From Verrucomicrobiales bacterium (GTDB lineage Bacteria; Verrucomicrobiota; Verrucomicrobiia; Verrucomicrobiales; DEV007), in contig JARGOD010000003.1 in the NCBI GenBank assembly GCA_029210205.1, positions 27,367 to 91,366 of the forward strand: DNA of 64,000 nucleotides, written 5' to 3'. Position numbers and translations under genes: made by a program. The notes below the pieces were generated by a model, which searched no databases, had not been told where the DNA came from, and worked only from the letters and a program-made list of their open reading frames with translations. Shown in pieces: positions 1 through 9,057 of this stretch (its first letter is position 1; every line of letters starts with the position of its first letter).

Positions 1-1
1 C

Positions 2-562
2 GACTATGCATCGACTCACCCCGTCTCGATGGAGATCGATTCGCGAGGAAGACCGAGCCGGAAACCCAGCAGTGCTCCGAACAGTGCTCCTGTTAGCGTC
101 CTAACGAACGGACGCGCCCAGAAAAACCACGACGACCCGGAGGAGTCTTTCTTTTTTCGTGACGACATCACCGGTTACATCGTTTTCGATCTCAACGAGT
201 CAGTTCCTGTCACTAGTATTCACACCTATTCGTGGCATCGAAACCGCGACAAGCCGGAGAGCACGATGCGAGCCGTTCAACGCTTTACGGTCTGGGGCGC
301 GAAAAACACCCAGCCCTCGGGATTCCCTGACGCTGAAAATTCAAGCGGCTGGACCAGAATCGCCCGTGCCGATACCGACATCTTCTTTCAGGTCGATCAC
401 CAAGCTAGCCGTCCGCCCCAGCAGGCCTGTCGCATTCTCCCCGCCGGTGATTCGCTCGGAGAGTTTCGCTATCTCCTTTTTGAAATGCTGCCCACCAGTG
501 ATGATATCGACATCCCCCCCCGTCACACCTTTTTCTCAGAGATCGATATTTTCACGGAGTGA
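2..562 (+). CDS. C-terminal part of a secreted or surface protein (discoidin-like end), 5' truncated
   Basis: The frame is open from base 2 to the stop at 562, so the gene most likely began before the window; an internal ATG at 29 is not preceded by a convincing ribosome site. The C-terminal stretch (FDLNESVPVTSIHTYSWH, then a beta-rich segment ending in SEIDIF) resembles the sugar-binding discoidin (F5/8 type C-like) fold found at the ends of secreted Verrucomicrobia enzymes. No catalytic domain is visible. It converges with the ThuA gene, with only 19 bp between the two stops. The fold assignment is an inference from pattern, not a search. Confidence 0.45.
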   Translation, partial: DYASTHPVSMEIDSRGRPSRKPSSAPNSAPVSVLTNGRAQKNHDDPEESFFFRDDITGYIVFDLNESVPVTSIHTYSWHRNRDKPESTMRAVQRFTVWGAKNTQPSGFPDAENSSGWTRIARADTDIFFQVDHQASRPPQQACRILPAGDSLGEFRYLLFEMLPTSDDIDIPPRHTFFSEIDIFTE

Positions 563-581
563 TTCAGGGGATGAAATATCA

Positions 582-1745
582 CTACTCTTTCACCTTAAAC
601 TCAAAATCCGGATACATCGCTTTGATCTCTTCCAAGGTCCATGGCCGGTTCTGAAGCACGCGGGTAATTCTCGAATTTTTCAATTTCGAAGCGTCTTCAA
701 GACCAGCGAACTTCGCTCCCGCAGGCATCACTCGGGAATCCCATCCCGCCAGATCTTGCGGCTTCACGCCAATGCGATAGAAAGCATTACTTGAGTAGGG
801 ACTAGGCGCAAACTCTCCTACGAAACTTACATTCTGATCGGGTTTGATCGAGCCTTCCATGCCGAGTGACCAGAAAGAAGCGTTTACAACAAATCGGCGC
901 GCATCCTCATCCAATAAATCCTCAGATGTTCCAAACGAAGTGTAGACAACTCTCGCGTCCTTCTGTTCTCCGGAAGGTGCAACGTACGAATCGCGAGACC
1001 ATCCAGCATTCACAATGGGGCGCTCTGGATTGATCTCGTCGCTCGGTTCAAAGGTATTTAACACCTGCACTTCAAGCAAGGGAGTCGCATCTGAAGGAGG
1101 TTGGGATTTGTAGGCGCCCGAGTATGCATGAATAGATCCCACCCCGGCCATGATTGGATGATCTTTTGCAGAACTGACTCCTGACACAGTTCCACCCATT
1201 TGGTGATTCGAACCGTAGTGGCTTTGTCCAAGTTCTTTGTCCCAGGTGTTTCCGAAAATCTGTTTCCCCAGTCCCCCGTCATAATCCTCTCCGCTGTAAT
1301 TGTAGTTCAGCTTCTCCCATTTTCCCTTCTGTCCATTGAAACTGTGAGTTGAGGTGCGCAAGCCGACGACCGGCCCGCCCCGCTCAAAGTAGTCGACGAT
1401 TTTCTCCGCCTGTTCATCCGGCAGGTTCATGAAACGGGCCACAAAGAATAAAAGGTCCGCGTCTTCGAGAACCTCAAGGTGGGGAATGGGGACATCGCCG
1501 GCTTGGATAAACCCTTCCTCATTGATCCCAAAGAGCACAGTGCATTTGAATCCGTAGTGTTTTGCCAGGATTTTTGCGATGGCCGGGCAGACCTCTTCGG
1601 AACGATACTCGTGGTCATTCGCGATGAAGACGATGTGTTTTCCGACCCCGGGCCCCTCGGTGCCTTCGAAGGTTAGCGGTGAAGCGGTCAGAGAACCAGC
1701 GAGCAGGAACAGAACTGAAAGAGTTCGAAGAATGAAATTGATCAT
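582..1745 (-). CDS. ThuA-domain (trehalose-utilization-like) secreted protein
   Basis: This 387-residue protein starts with a signal peptide (about residues 1-21, ending LTAS). A ThuA-like class I glutamine amidotransferase-type fold follows: HIVFIANDHEYRSEE near residue 37, then LLFFVARFMNLPDEQ, GGPVVGLRTSTHSF and a late VVYTSFGTSEDL. Family members in Planctomycetes and Verrucomicrobia are periplasmic and usually sit near sugar-degrading enzymes; the biochemical role is not settled. The neighbour transcribed the same way (1777-3291) is a GH43-like lipoprotein, so a shared role in sugar breakdown is plausible. Confidence 0.85.
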   Translation of the reverse strand: MINFILRTLSVLFLLAGSLTASPLTFEGTEGPGVGKHIVFIANDHEYRSEEVCPAIAKILAKHYGFKCTVLFGINEEGFIQAGDVPIPHLEVLEDADLLFFVARFMNLPDEQAEKIVDYFERGGPVVGLRTSTHSFNGQKGKWEKLNYNYSGEDYDGGLGKQIFGNTWDKELGQSHYGSNHQMGGTVSGVSSAKDHPIMAGVGSIHAYSGAYKSQPPSDATPLLEVQVLNTFEPSDEINPERPIVNAGWSRDSYVAPSGEQKDARVVYTSFGTSEDLLDEDARRFVVNASFWSLGMEGSIKPDQNVSFVGEFAPSPYSSNAFYRIGVKPQDLAGWDSRVMPAGAKFAGLEDASKLKNSRITRVLQNRPWTLEEIKAMYPDFEFKVKE

Positions 1746-1776
1746 CTTGGTGTATGGGTCAGGTGTTAGGTTGATT

Positions 1777-3291
1777 CTATTCGAACGACATTGAAAGTCG
1801 CTCGATCATGGGTTTTGATTTATTCTCCGTGGAATCAGTGAGTTTCATTTCAACTTGAAAACCGTAGCCCGCAGGGAGATCGGATAGATCCAGTGCCGCC
1901 GGAGATTTTGAAATCTGTTTCGAGAATCCTTCGATGTAGTCGTAGCTTTCGGATACCTCAGCCCACTCGCTCCACTCGTCGGCTTTTCCATCCTTATCGG
2001 TGTCCACTCCCACGCGAACTTCGACAGTGTCGACCCATGGTCCGGGGCTGACCCAGTCGGTCTGCTGCTGAGTAGCGAGGTAAAACTGACCATTAGCAAA
2101 GGCGACGTCCGGATCCGGATGACCCTCTCCGATGTGATCGCAGAAGGTAAACTCTTCACTGATGTCGGACGAAGTGAACCAGGCCGTGCTCATTTGGGCG
2201 CCGTGCTCGGGATCATAGTCCGCAAAGAGATAATACTGACCTCCGATCGCAATAGCAGCCCAGTCACCATAGGCTTCCTGCTCAGGCTCGTGAATCTCGT
2301 AATCCGCCTCACCGGTCTCGTAATTGTCAGGATCTTCTTTCGCCCAGTGAGGATGATTGTAGGTCGCCTTCTCACCAGTCGGCTTTGTCCGCTGGTCCAC
2401 GGCGGGTTTTCCAAAGACAAAGTTACCGAGACCATCTTCGCTCACGGCGTGACCGGCGAGTGGTGAATCCCAGGAGCGCTTGCTCGCATTGATCGGACTC
2501 CAGTCTTCAATGATGACGTGCATCTTTCCATCGAGATCGCGGATAAATCCGGCGTCGGAACCATGAGAAGGGTCTGCCACCGCGAGACCCCTATTTTCAC
2601 CCGGTTCACCATCGGTGAGATCGCTATCGACGTAGACGTGCGGATCCTGGTCGTTGGGGAAGTCATAGTAGATGTAGGCCCTCCCATCGACCATCTCCGC
2701 GCTGGTGACCCAGCGGGAAAACTGCTCGGTGACCGGGCCGTGATGCACCCAGCTTTTCATGTCACGACTCTGCCAGGCATGATAGCCACCCTGACTGGGC
2801 TTCAACCCTCCGGGCGCGTCGAAGACATTCGGAAACCGTGTCGTCTTGAGAGGCACCTCAAAGCCCTCAAGCGTGGCCTCTGCGGGAACGAACTTGGGCA
2901 TAGGTTTAGCTTTCTCCCCTTTCTTCCGACGGGGCTGTCCGCTGCCGTAGCGACCAAAGATCCAGTAATCGCCGGGACCCATCGTCAGAAGCACGGGCGC
3001 ATCCTGCAAATTTGATGGCCCGAGGTTTTCGATTGGGTTCCAGTTATGCCAAACAGGAGATTGTTGAATCGTTAACGAATTCGCGGACCGCTTTCGATCA
3101 GATGATTTCAGCGCGGTCAGAACCGTCCCGGTATCCCCCTCCGGGACAGCCAAGCCATCACTGAAGGCGACACCATCTGATCGTTCCACCTGATCCTCAT
3201 CTCCAAAAGACCACTGAATCTCCGAAACGGGAGAACAGGAAACAGAAAAGAGTAACAGGATCGGGAGACTGTGTCGGAGACTAACTTTCAT
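1777..3291 (-). CDS. GH43-like five-bladed beta-propeller lipoprotein
   Basis: The chosen start (ATG at 3291) gives a lipoprotein signal (KVSLRHSLPILLLFSVSC, lipobox Cys near residue 18). The open frame extends another 83 codons upstream to 3540, but that extension is basic, lacks a signal and would bury the lipobox. The rest of the roughly 504 residues has the alternating pattern of GH43/GH32-type propellers (GPGDYWIFGRYG, AYIYYDFPNDQDP, SDAGFIRDLDGKMHVI, GQYYLFADYD, NGQFYLATQQQTDW). Probable extracellular glycan hydrolase anchored in the outer membrane; substrate unknown. It lies 31 bp upstream of the ThuA gene and may be co-transcribed with it. Confidence 0.6.
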   Translation of the reverse strand: MKVSLRHSLPILLLFSVSCSPVSEIQWSFGDEDQVERSDGVAFSDGLAVPEGDTGTVLTALKSSDRKRSANSLTIQQSPVWHNWNPIENLGPSNLQDAPVLLTMGPGDYWIFGRYGSGQPRRKKGEKAKPMPKFVPAEATLEGFEVPLKTTRFPNVFDAPGGLKPSQGGYHAWQSRDMKSWVHHGPVTEQFSRWVTSAEMVDGRAYIYYDFPNDQDPHVYVDSDLTDGEPGENRGLAVADPSHGSDAGFIRDLDGKMHVIIEDWSPINASKRSWDSPLAGHAVSEDGLGNFVFGKPAVDQRTKPTGEKATYNHPHWAKEDPDNYETGEADYEIHEPEQEAYGDWAAIAIGGQYYLFADYDPEHGAQMSTAWFTSSDISEEFTFCDHIGEGHPDPDVAFANGQFYLATQQQTDWVSPGPWVDTVEVRVGVDTDKDGKADEWSEWAEVSESYDYIEGFSKQISKSPAALDLSDLPAGYGFQVEMKLTDSTENKSKPMIERLSMSFE

Positions 3292-3575
3292 TTGAGCGAT
3301 TCTTGGGCGTTTAGCTGAACTCAATTCAGCGAAAGTGGTTTTATACTTGTTTACGAGATAATCCAAGCGGCGAAGCAGACACCAACGCGGGATCACATTT
3401 ACCACTTCGGCGCGTGAGATTTGCCTCACATAAACATTCAGATTTGGCTGTCGCTCCAATAATTCTTTATCAGCAGCTCTGATCTGCGGACTCGAAGACT
3501 CCATCGCGGGGTGCAGGTAGAGATTGTGTTCCACTCCCAAGCTTTGGCAGGAGGCAGGAGAACCTTGCCTTCAGA

Positions 3576-3603
3576 AGGCAGAGGGAGTGGGATTCGATCC
3601 CAC
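3576..3603 (-). other. Possible remnant of a tRNA-Ser 3' end (attachment-site-like scar)
   Basis: On the minus strand a 5-bp T-stem with a 7-nt loop (GTGGG ATCGAAT CCCAC, 3587-3603) is followed by TCCCTCT, a discriminator G and CC. This matches the order T-arm, acceptor strand, NCC(A) of a serine tRNA. No D-arm, anticodon arm or 5' acceptor strand follows upstream, and loop position 54 is A instead of T. A duplicated tRNA 3' end is the usual scar of an integrated element; no integrase is recognisable nearby, so this remains a weak call. Confidence 0.3.
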
Positions 3604-3904
3604 GGCAGGCGAAAAATGCCGCCAGATATTGGCCAAATCGCCCGTAAATAGAGGAAACCCGTGGTTTCCCAATTTTGTCGCCAGAATCTTGGCGAAATAA
3701 CGATAATGATCGATTAAGAGGACAACCGAATCAGTTGGCGATTCAAGACCTGGAAAAGCGGGCTGCGCGCCCTACCCCCAGCGAAACTCTTATTCTGAAG
3801 TGTCTCGCTTGAGGGATCAGGTCAAAGCCAAAGTTAGAATTGGCGTGAATCGCTTTGCAGTCACGTCAATCGCAAGATTTCCGGCGATTGACTCAGGACT
3901 CTCA
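3604..3904. other. Gene-free stretch with a cluster of inverted repeats
   Basis: No gene is supported here. Several short dyads lie close together: GCCA-N5-TGGC near 3621, GGAAACC-CGT-GGTTTCC at 3653-3669, CGCCA-N6-TGGCG near 3679, GGGC-N5-GCCC near 3762 and CTCTCA-N6-TGAGAG at the end of the next gene. The middle one could act as a weak terminator for transcription arriving from either side. Nothing else is recognised. Confidence 0.4.
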
Positions 3905-4609
3905 CTAGAATGAGAGGCGGGCTCCTAAGATGAAATTGTGAGTGAAGTAGGGATCGATATTGAAATCGAGATTCTCGTATTCTGTCTGACCAATACCGAG
4001 AGCCTTGTATTGCAGGAATATGGCCATTCTCTCAGAGATAGGCAAATCCACGCCGGCAATGAACTGGTAAGCGAGAGCGAGGTCTGTTTCGGAGAAGCCC
4101 CGGGCAAACCCTCTCTGCTGAAACGGCTCAGCAATGTTGATGTCAGTTTCGGCCGCGCCGACTCCAACGCCAACATAACCGACGATACCATTGTGAATCG
4201 GAATCTCCTTCAACACGTTTACCATCATGGCGCGCGTGTTAATTTGACCACGGAAGCCGAAGTTAATGAAGCCTCTACCGTCGAGAATGTCAGAACGAAT
4301 CCGCCCGATGTCATTTTGAGCTGACAATCCTTCGATTTCGAAGCGAGAACCACCGAGAAATTTTGAATATGCACCGGCACCTCCTCCAACGAGATAGCCG
4401 CCATCCATGTCGATAATCTCGTTCGACGGGAAGATCGGCTCGTTGCCTTTCACGGTAACTTCACCGAAAACACCTCCATAAGCGAAGATGTATCCCGTCA
4501 AGGGCGACGGGGCTTTTTCCAAAATTGGGCGCTTGTCCCAATTTCCTGCAAAGCCGACACAAGGAATCGTGCAGGCTACAACAATCATTATTTTTTTAAT
4601 TGAGTTCAT
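3905..4609 (-). CDS. Outer-membrane beta-barrel protein
   Basis: The start at 4609 gives a clean signal peptide (KKIMIVVACTIPCVGFAGNW, cleavage near residue 21) that an upstream ATG at 4639 would spoil. The mature protein alternates hydrophobic and polar residues as in small 8-10-strand barrels (MMVNVLKEIP, GIVGYVGVGVGAAETDI, LALAYQFIAGVDLPI) and ends in FILGARLSF, the aromatic C-terminal residue typical of BAM substrates. Family-level function (porin-like, adhesin or OmpW-like) cannot be told from sequence. The DNA upstream (4610-4690) is markedly A+T rich and probably holds its promoter. Confidence 0.7.
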   Translation of the reverse strand: MNSIKKIMIVVACTIPCVGFAGNWDKRPILEKAPSPLTGYIFAYGGVFGEVTVKGNEPIFPSNEIIDMDGGYLVGGGAGAYSKFLGGSRFEIEGLSAQNDIGRIRSDILDGRGFINFGFRGQINTRAMMVNVLKEIPIHNGIVGYVGVGVGAAETDINIAEPFQQRGFARGFSETDLALAYQFIAGVDLPISERMAIFLQYKALGIGQTEYENLDFNIDPYFTHNFILGARLSF

Positions 4610-5145
4610 GATGAGTATAATTTTTAAACTTCCACTCAATTTATACGGTATTTTTATAATATCAATAGAAATTAGAAATAAATTTTAAATTATTGTCACT
4701 CGGCTGGAATATCCAGCGATACTCGAATATCAGTGATTGTGAGATCATCGTGGGCTCGGGATGCGCCTGAATGTTCCGATCCACTGTAGCTGGAGCGATC
4801 AAATAGATCCGCCACCTGAAGATTGGTGGCAGGACACACCGGGCGAATGGGAAGCCCCCGAGCTGCCGCTGGACGATGGCTATACCCTCGTTCTCGATGG
4901 AGACGACCCCCACGAACTCACAGACGTTCCCACGTTCTCCGAAGGCTGAAGGGAGATCCTCCCGTTTAGCGAAAAACAGCTTCCAGGGAAAGCTGCCGCA
5001 CTCATATGTCCGGCCCCCGCGATTTTTCGACCAAAACCCCACCATTTCATAGCGGTTCAGTAGATCCGCGGCGCACAGCCTTGACTCCAGCTTGTTTTCA
5101 TAGCCAAATCTCTTCATGAAGACAGGATTTCACCCTTTCTCCCCC
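4610..5145. other. Stretch without a convincing gene
   Basis: The A+T-rich start (4610-4690) is the likely promoter of the beta-barrel gene. Open frames exist on both strands between 4662 and 5117, but neither has a ribosome site, a recognisable domain or a plausible composition. A minus-strand frame of 151 codons and a short acidic plus-strand frame (4761-4949) overlap each other. This may be the decayed left flank of the repeat that begins at 5146. Confidence 0.35.
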
Positions 5146-5215
5146 TGCACCCCCTCAATCCCAGTAGGACCGATGCGCCGATAAGAACTCCTTGAAAAAG
5201 CAAAATCCAATCAGT
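5146..5215 (+). repeat. 70-bp dispersed repeat, copy 1
   Basis: First of four near-identical 70-bp copies, running from TGCACCCCCTCA to CCAATCAGT, all on the plus strand (others at 8836, 9875, 12375). It differs from copies 2 and 3 by one base (CAAAATCC for CAAATTCC). The right edge abuts, to the base, the remnant of a beta-propeller gene at 5216. No terminal inverted repeats or transposase are visible. Confidence 0.95.
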
Positions 5216-5290
5216 TATTCATCCATCGCAGTCTCTGACGGCGACCTTTTAATCCGCACCCACGAAGGACTCTGGTGTATATCCGAATAA
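5216..5290 (+). pseudogene. C-terminal remnant of a PQQ-like beta-propeller protein
   Basis: Starting at the first base after repeat copy 1, 25 codons read YSSIAVSDGDLLIRTHEGLW followed by CISE and a stop. The pattern SDGxLLIRTxxxLWCI is the final blade of PQQ/BamB-like propeller proteins common in Planctomycetes and Verrucomicrobia. Everything upstream of this blade is missing and has no start codon, so it is a broken gene. The stop lies 4 bp before the pectate lyase start, so its old transcript may once have read into that gene. Confidence 0.65.
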
Positions 5291-5294
5291 CCGA

Positions 5295-6707
5295 ATGAAA
5301 ATCCAACTTGCCCTTTTCGTCCCACTGATCGTTCTGTCAGCGGACGCTGCACCATCGGTCAACGAAGCGAAAAGCGCCATCGACCGAGCCGCAACCTTCT
5401 ACCGGGAGAAGGCCGCAGTTAACGGGGGCTATGTCTATTACTACTCACTCGATTTTTCACGACGGCTCGGAGAGGGCGTAGCCGAGAGCACCGAAATTTG
5501 GGTCCAGCCGCCCGGCACGCCGACAGTAGGAGAAGCATTTCTCGACGCCTACGAGGCGACAGGTTCTCGTGCTCATCTCGATTCTGCGATTGCGGCGGGA
5601 AAAGCGCTCGTTCACGGTCAAATCGAATCGGGAGGATGGCGCAACTCGGTCAATTTTAACCCTGCCGGAGCGAGAGCCGATCTCTATCGGAATGGGAAGG
5701 GAAACCCGAAAGGCAAAAATTTCAGCACCCTCGACGATGACATCACGCAAGCGGCATTGCGGTTCATGATGCGTCTTGATGAGACGCTGAAATTCGAGGA
5801 TGCCACGATTCATGAATCCGTGGAATACGCCACGACTCGGCTGCTACAGGCTCAATTCCCCAACGGAGCCTTCCCACAAGGATGGACGGGTCCAGTTGAA
5901 GCCCGCCCTCTCAAAGAGTCGCGCTACCCTGATTACGACTGGCGTACCGAAGGGCGTATCAAGCAGTACTGGGATGAATACACCTTAAACGATGGGCTTG
6001 CCGGAAGCATGACCGACATGTTGATCAGAGCGCATAAGATTTACAAAGATGACAAGTATCTCTCCGCGCTTGGGAAGCTCGGCGAGTTTCTCATCCTCTC
6101 GCAAATGCCCGATCCACAACCCGCTTGGGCGCAGCAATACGGACCCGATATGCAGCCGATTTGGGCGCGTGCTTTTGAACCGCCAGCGATAAGCGGTCGT
6201 GAGTCTGAAGACGTCATGATCTCCCTAATGAAGATCGCCGAATACACCGGCGAAGATCGCTTTCTGGAGCCGATCGTTCGCGGCGTAAAATACCTCGAAT
6301 CGTCTCTCTTACCCGATGGCCGACTGGCCCGCTATTACGAATTACAAAACAACAAGCCGCTCTACATGGAACGGAACGGCGTTGTCTATTCGCTGACCAA
6401 CGACGACTCGAATCTACCGAGTCACTACGGTTGGAAAAACCCATCACGGCTGGATCTAATCAAACAAGCCTATCGGGCAAAACTCGCCGGACGCAGTGCC
6501 GTCGCCGTGCTAGAACCCGCAATCGTCGATCCAGACGAAATAGAAGAGGTCGTCGACAACCTCGACGATGAAGGGCGCTGGATCAGCGAATACGATGGAG
6601 AGTTGCTTGTCGGCCAACCGAAATTCCAACCCGGCGAGAAGTATCTCAACAGCGCTGTGTTTGTCGAGAATATCGAGACGCTTAGACGCTTTGTGCTGAG
6701 TCGTTAG
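5295..6707 (+). CDS. Pectate lyase, PL10 family, secreted
   Basis: A signal peptide (about residues 1-19, LIVLSADAA) is followed by an alpha/alpha-barrel lyase of the PL10 type: [20 protein letters not shown] near residue 35, the hallmark [20 protein letters not shown] near 145, [15 protein letters not shown] near 195 and a late [12 protein letters not shown]. It would cleave polygalacturonate by beta-elimination outside the cytoplasm. Length (470 residues) is normal for this group. The start is the first ATG after the propeller remnant. It converges with the sulfatase gene across a strong hairpin. Confidence 0.85.
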   Translation: MKIQLALFVPLIVLSADAAPSVNEAKSAIDRAATFYREKAAVNGGYVYYYSLDFSRRLGEGVAESTEIWVQPPGTPTVGEAFLDAYEATGSRAHLDSAIAAGKALVHGQIESGGWRNSVNFNPAGARADLYRNGKGNPKGKNFSTLDDDITQAALRFMMRLDETLKFEDATIHESVEYATTRLLQAQFPNGAFPQGWTGPVEARPLKESRYPDYDWRTEGRIKQYWDEYTLNDGLAGSMTDMLIRAHKIYKDDKYLSALGKLGEFLILSQMPDPQPAWAQQYGPDMQPIWARAFEPPAISGRESEDVMISLMKIAEYTGEDRFLEPIVRGVKYLESSLLPDGRLARYYELQNNKPLYMERNGVVYSLTNDDSNLPSHYGWKNPSRLDLIKQAYRAKLAGRSAVAVLEPAIVDPDEIEEVVDNLDDEGRWISEYDGELLVGQPKFQPGEKYLNSAVFVENIETLRRFVLSR

Positions 6708-6722
6708 TCACGACCGGACAGG

Positions 6723-6755
6723 CAACAGGGTCAGGTCGACCATTCAACCCTGTTG
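6723..6755. terminator. Hairpin between convergent genes
   Basis: A perfect 9-bp inverted repeat (CAACAGGGT at 6723-6731, ACCCTGTTG at 6747-6755) with a 15-nt loop lies between the stops of the pectate lyase and the sulfatase. There is no clear T-run on either side, so a bidirectional terminator is likely but not certain. Confidence 0.5.
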
Positions 6756-6762
6756 AATCGAA

Positions 6763-8226
6763 CTACTTGGCTGGCTTCTCCTTTTTCATATTCTGCAACC
6801 CATCCGACTCCCCGTAGAGCGGAGAATCTGAACCGCTGCTGCCGGGAACGGGATCGACGTTGGTTGTCGGAATCCACTGTTGAAAATCTTCAACCACATC
6901 GGCGTGCTTTCCGGCAGGGATCAGATTTGTGTGTTCGTTAGAATCATTGTGATGGTCGTAAAGTTCTTCACTGCCGTCGGCGTAGTGGCTGTAGCGGAAA
7001 TGCTCAGACCTCAGCGTGTGATTGTTGGGACCGAAGGTGGTGAGGGCGGGATAGGGCCATTCAGAATTGGGATTTTCCAAAAGCGGGGTGAGACTGCGGC
7101 CTTCGAGGCCCTCTGCTGTAGGCACGCCGCAAAGTTCCTCTAAGGTCGGCCAAACGTCGATCAGCCCGACCGGAGCATTGCTGTTGGCACCCTCGACAAT
7201 TCCAGGACCGGCGAAAATCAACGGGACGCGGGTGGTGCGCTCCCAGAGGCTGCGCTTAGCCCACTTCTTTTTTTCTCCGAGATGGAAACCGTGATCGCTC
7301 CAAAGAACGACGACTGTATTTTCCGCTTCGCCGGAATTTTCGAGCGAGTCGAGCATCATGCCAACTAAGGAGTCGATGAAAGAATTCGCGGCAAGGTAGG
7401 CGCGGACGAAATGGATGCCTTCACCGTGTTCTTTCATCCACGCATCGCGTGGGGCAGTGGGATTGAGCGAGAGTTGCACCGCGATCTCAGGCACATCGTC
7501 GAGGTCGTCCTCGGGCGCGGGCGGCATTTCGAGAGAGTCGAGCGGATAGAGATCGAACCACTTTTCCGAGGCATAGACGGGGACGTGTGGCAGAGAGAAG
7601 CCCACTGCCAAAAAGTAGGGTTCCTCTTTTTTCGCCAGTTCGGGTATTTGCTCGGCAGCCCACGCGGCGGTCTTGTAGTCACGCTGCTCTTCGTCGGGAA
7701 CATCGACTTCGCCCCAGTCCCACGCCGGGTGACTTCCGGGAAGCGTGAAGCGAAGTTTTTGCGGAGGCCGTTTCCAACCCGCAGTTGGCTCGATGTGATC
7801 GAACGAAGCGACGTCAGCTCTTCTATGGAAAATTTTCCCACGGGTTGAGGCGTAGTAACCGTTCTCGCGGAAGTGCTGAAACATCGTCTTGGCTTCCTTG
7901 GTGACTTCGACATCGCGGAATCCTGGAGCGAGAAAATAATGCCCAGTTGTCGACGGAAGTTTCCCGAGCAACATACTGACACGCGACGGATTGCAGATAG
8001 GCGCTTGACAATGTGCGTTGCGGAAATTGACACCGCTTTCGGCGAGCGCGTCGATGTGGGGAGTTTTTACCTGTGGATGTCCGTCGAGACAGCCGACAAA
8101 GTCGTTGAGATCGTCTATGGAGATGAAAAGCACGTTGGGAGGTTCGGCAGCATCCAACTCCGAGGCAAATGGAGGTATGGTCCATGCAATCAGTGCGAGA
8201 AATCGAATCGTTTTGGGAAAGTTCAT
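6763..8226 (-). CDS. Type I sulfatase, iduronate-2-sulfatase-like, secreted
   Basis: A signal peptide (about residues 1-26) precedes the alkaline-phosphatase-like sulfatase core. Metal ligands appear in FISIDDLNDF (Asp38, Asp39), and the FGly signature CNPSR begins at Cys78, which a formylglycine-generating enzyme elsewhere would oxidise. Later come the family segments LPHVPVYAS and LWSDHGFHLGEKKKW. Sequence around the active site and the length (487 residues) fit the S1_7/iduronate-sulfatase-like branch; the real substrate is probably a sulfated algal or host glycan. No FGly enzyme is encoded in the window. Confidence 0.9.
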   Translation of the reverse strand: MNFPKTIRFLALIAWTIPPFASELDAAEPPNVLFISIDDLNDFVGCLDGHPQVKTPHIDALAESGVNFRNAHCQAPICNPSRVSMLLGKLPSTTGHYFLAPGFRDVEVTKEAKTMFQHFRENGYYASTRGKIFHRRADVASFDHIEPTAGWKRPPQKLRFTLPGSHPAWDWGEVDVPDEEQRDYKTAAWAAEQIPELAKKEEPYFLAVGFSLPHVPVYASEKWFDLYPLDSLEMPPAPEDDLDDVPEIAVQLSLNPTAPRDAWMKEHGEGIHFVRAYLAANSFIDSLVGMMLDSLENSGEAENTVVVLWSDHGFHLGEKKKWAKRSLWERTTRVPLIFAGPGIVEGANSNAPVGLIDVWPTLEELCGVPTAEGLEGRSLTPLLENPNSEWPYPALTTFGPNNHTLRSEHFRYSHYADGSEELYDHHNDSNEHTNLIPAGKHADVVEDFQQWIPTTNVDPVPGSSGSDSPLYGESDGLQNMKKEKPAK

Positions 8227-8376
8227 GGGGAAGAGATGGCAATGCTCTCATGTTCCAAGCTGAATAACAACCTGCCTACGTCGGGAGCGAACCTGTCGCG
8301 ATGTGTGAGTCTCGAAGTTTCGTGATTCTCAACTGGGGCGCTCGCCGCCCGTTGATCAGGCGGTGGATAATTTCAC

Positions 8377-8815
8377 TTACAAAGAATTGATTCTCTTTTT
8401 GAAGATTTTGAGTTTTTTCATCAACTGTTTCTTTTTGGATTTGCTCTTGGTTCTCTTAAGGCTCTTTTTCAGTCTTTTGTATTTCTTCGTGAGGGCCGTC
8501 TTGAGCACGTTCGTGACTGCGGCGTCCCTCGCCGAGGCTGCCGTGGTGAAATTAACCTGTGGGCCGTAGCCCGTGCCCGCGCTGTTTATGGCGTAGGAGC
8601 GGACGTAGTAGGTTGTGGAAGGAGAAAGGCCAGTGAGGATGTCGGAGAAGACTCCAGTGCCGCTCCCGGAGACGGCCTTGGCTCCACTGGCCGTTGACGG
8701 GGTCGGGAAGGTGGAGATGACTACTCCGCCGTCGTCGGTGACTTCGCCGCCCACCAGAGCTGAACTCGTCGTGACGCCTGATATGGCCGCGGTCGTGACC
8801 ACAGGTGGGTCAATC
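8377..8815 (-). pseudogene. C-terminal fragment of an FN3-repeat surface protein
   Basis: On the minus strand the frame opens after a stop at 8816 with TIDPPVVTTAAISGVTTSSA and carries one fibronectin-III-like repeat (LTGLSPSTTYYVRSYAINSA) of the type tandemly repeated in large secreted proteins. It ends in a highly basic tail (KKYKRLKKSLKRTKSKSKKK). There is no start codon or signal peptide; the stretch between it and repeat copy 2 is out of frame. It looks like the tail of a much larger gene whose middle was lost at the repeat. Confidence 0.65.
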
Positions 8816-8835
8816 GTTTACGTGAACCCGAAAGT

Positions 8836-8905
8836 TGCACCCCCTCAATCCCAGTAGGACCGATGCGCCGATAAGAACTCCTTGAAAAAGCAAATTCCAA
8901 TCAGT
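8836..8905 (+). repeat. 70-bp dispersed repeat, copy 2
   Basis: Identical in sequence to copy 3 and same orientation as the other three copies. It lies between a decayed signal-peptide sequence (minus strand, 8901-9011) and a decayed FN3-repeat C-terminus (minus strand, 8377-8815), as if it marks the joint of a deletion within one gene. Confidence 0.95.
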
Positions 8906-9011
8906 CGTTGGGAGACTGCGTGTCGCGGGCGTCGACTGTCGAGCTGAGCCAAAAGAGTGAGAGTAGTGTCAGCGTGCGCGGTAGGAAGTAGCGAGGAGTT
9001 TTGTTAATTAT
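8901..9011 (-). pseudogene. Decayed signal-peptide N-terminus ending in repeat copy 2
   Basis: Minus-strand codons read IINKTPRYF, LPRTLTLLSLFWLSS, TVDARDTQSPND and then stop where the repeat begins (TGA at 8901-8903). This has the basic start, hydrophobic core and small-residue cleavage region of a secretion signal. No ATG, GTG or TTG is in frame; ATA or ATT at 9011/9008 may be a mutated start. Together with the FN3 fragment on the other side of the repeat it can be read as the two ends of one former gene. Confidence 0.5.
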
Positions 9012-9057
9012 GTTAGAGTATCTCGTGCCCGCTTAGGGTGAGGAGGTTCTGCTCAGG

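Noticed and set aside
3292-3540. An 83-codon extension at the start of the GH43-like gene
   Set aside because: It would place the lipoprotein signal inside the protein, is basic, and shows no ribosome site; the ATG at 3291 is the better start.
4662-5117. A 151-codon minus-strand frame and an overlapping plus-strand frame
   Set aside because: Neither has a ribosome site, recognisable domain or natural composition; both probably arise from decayed sequence.
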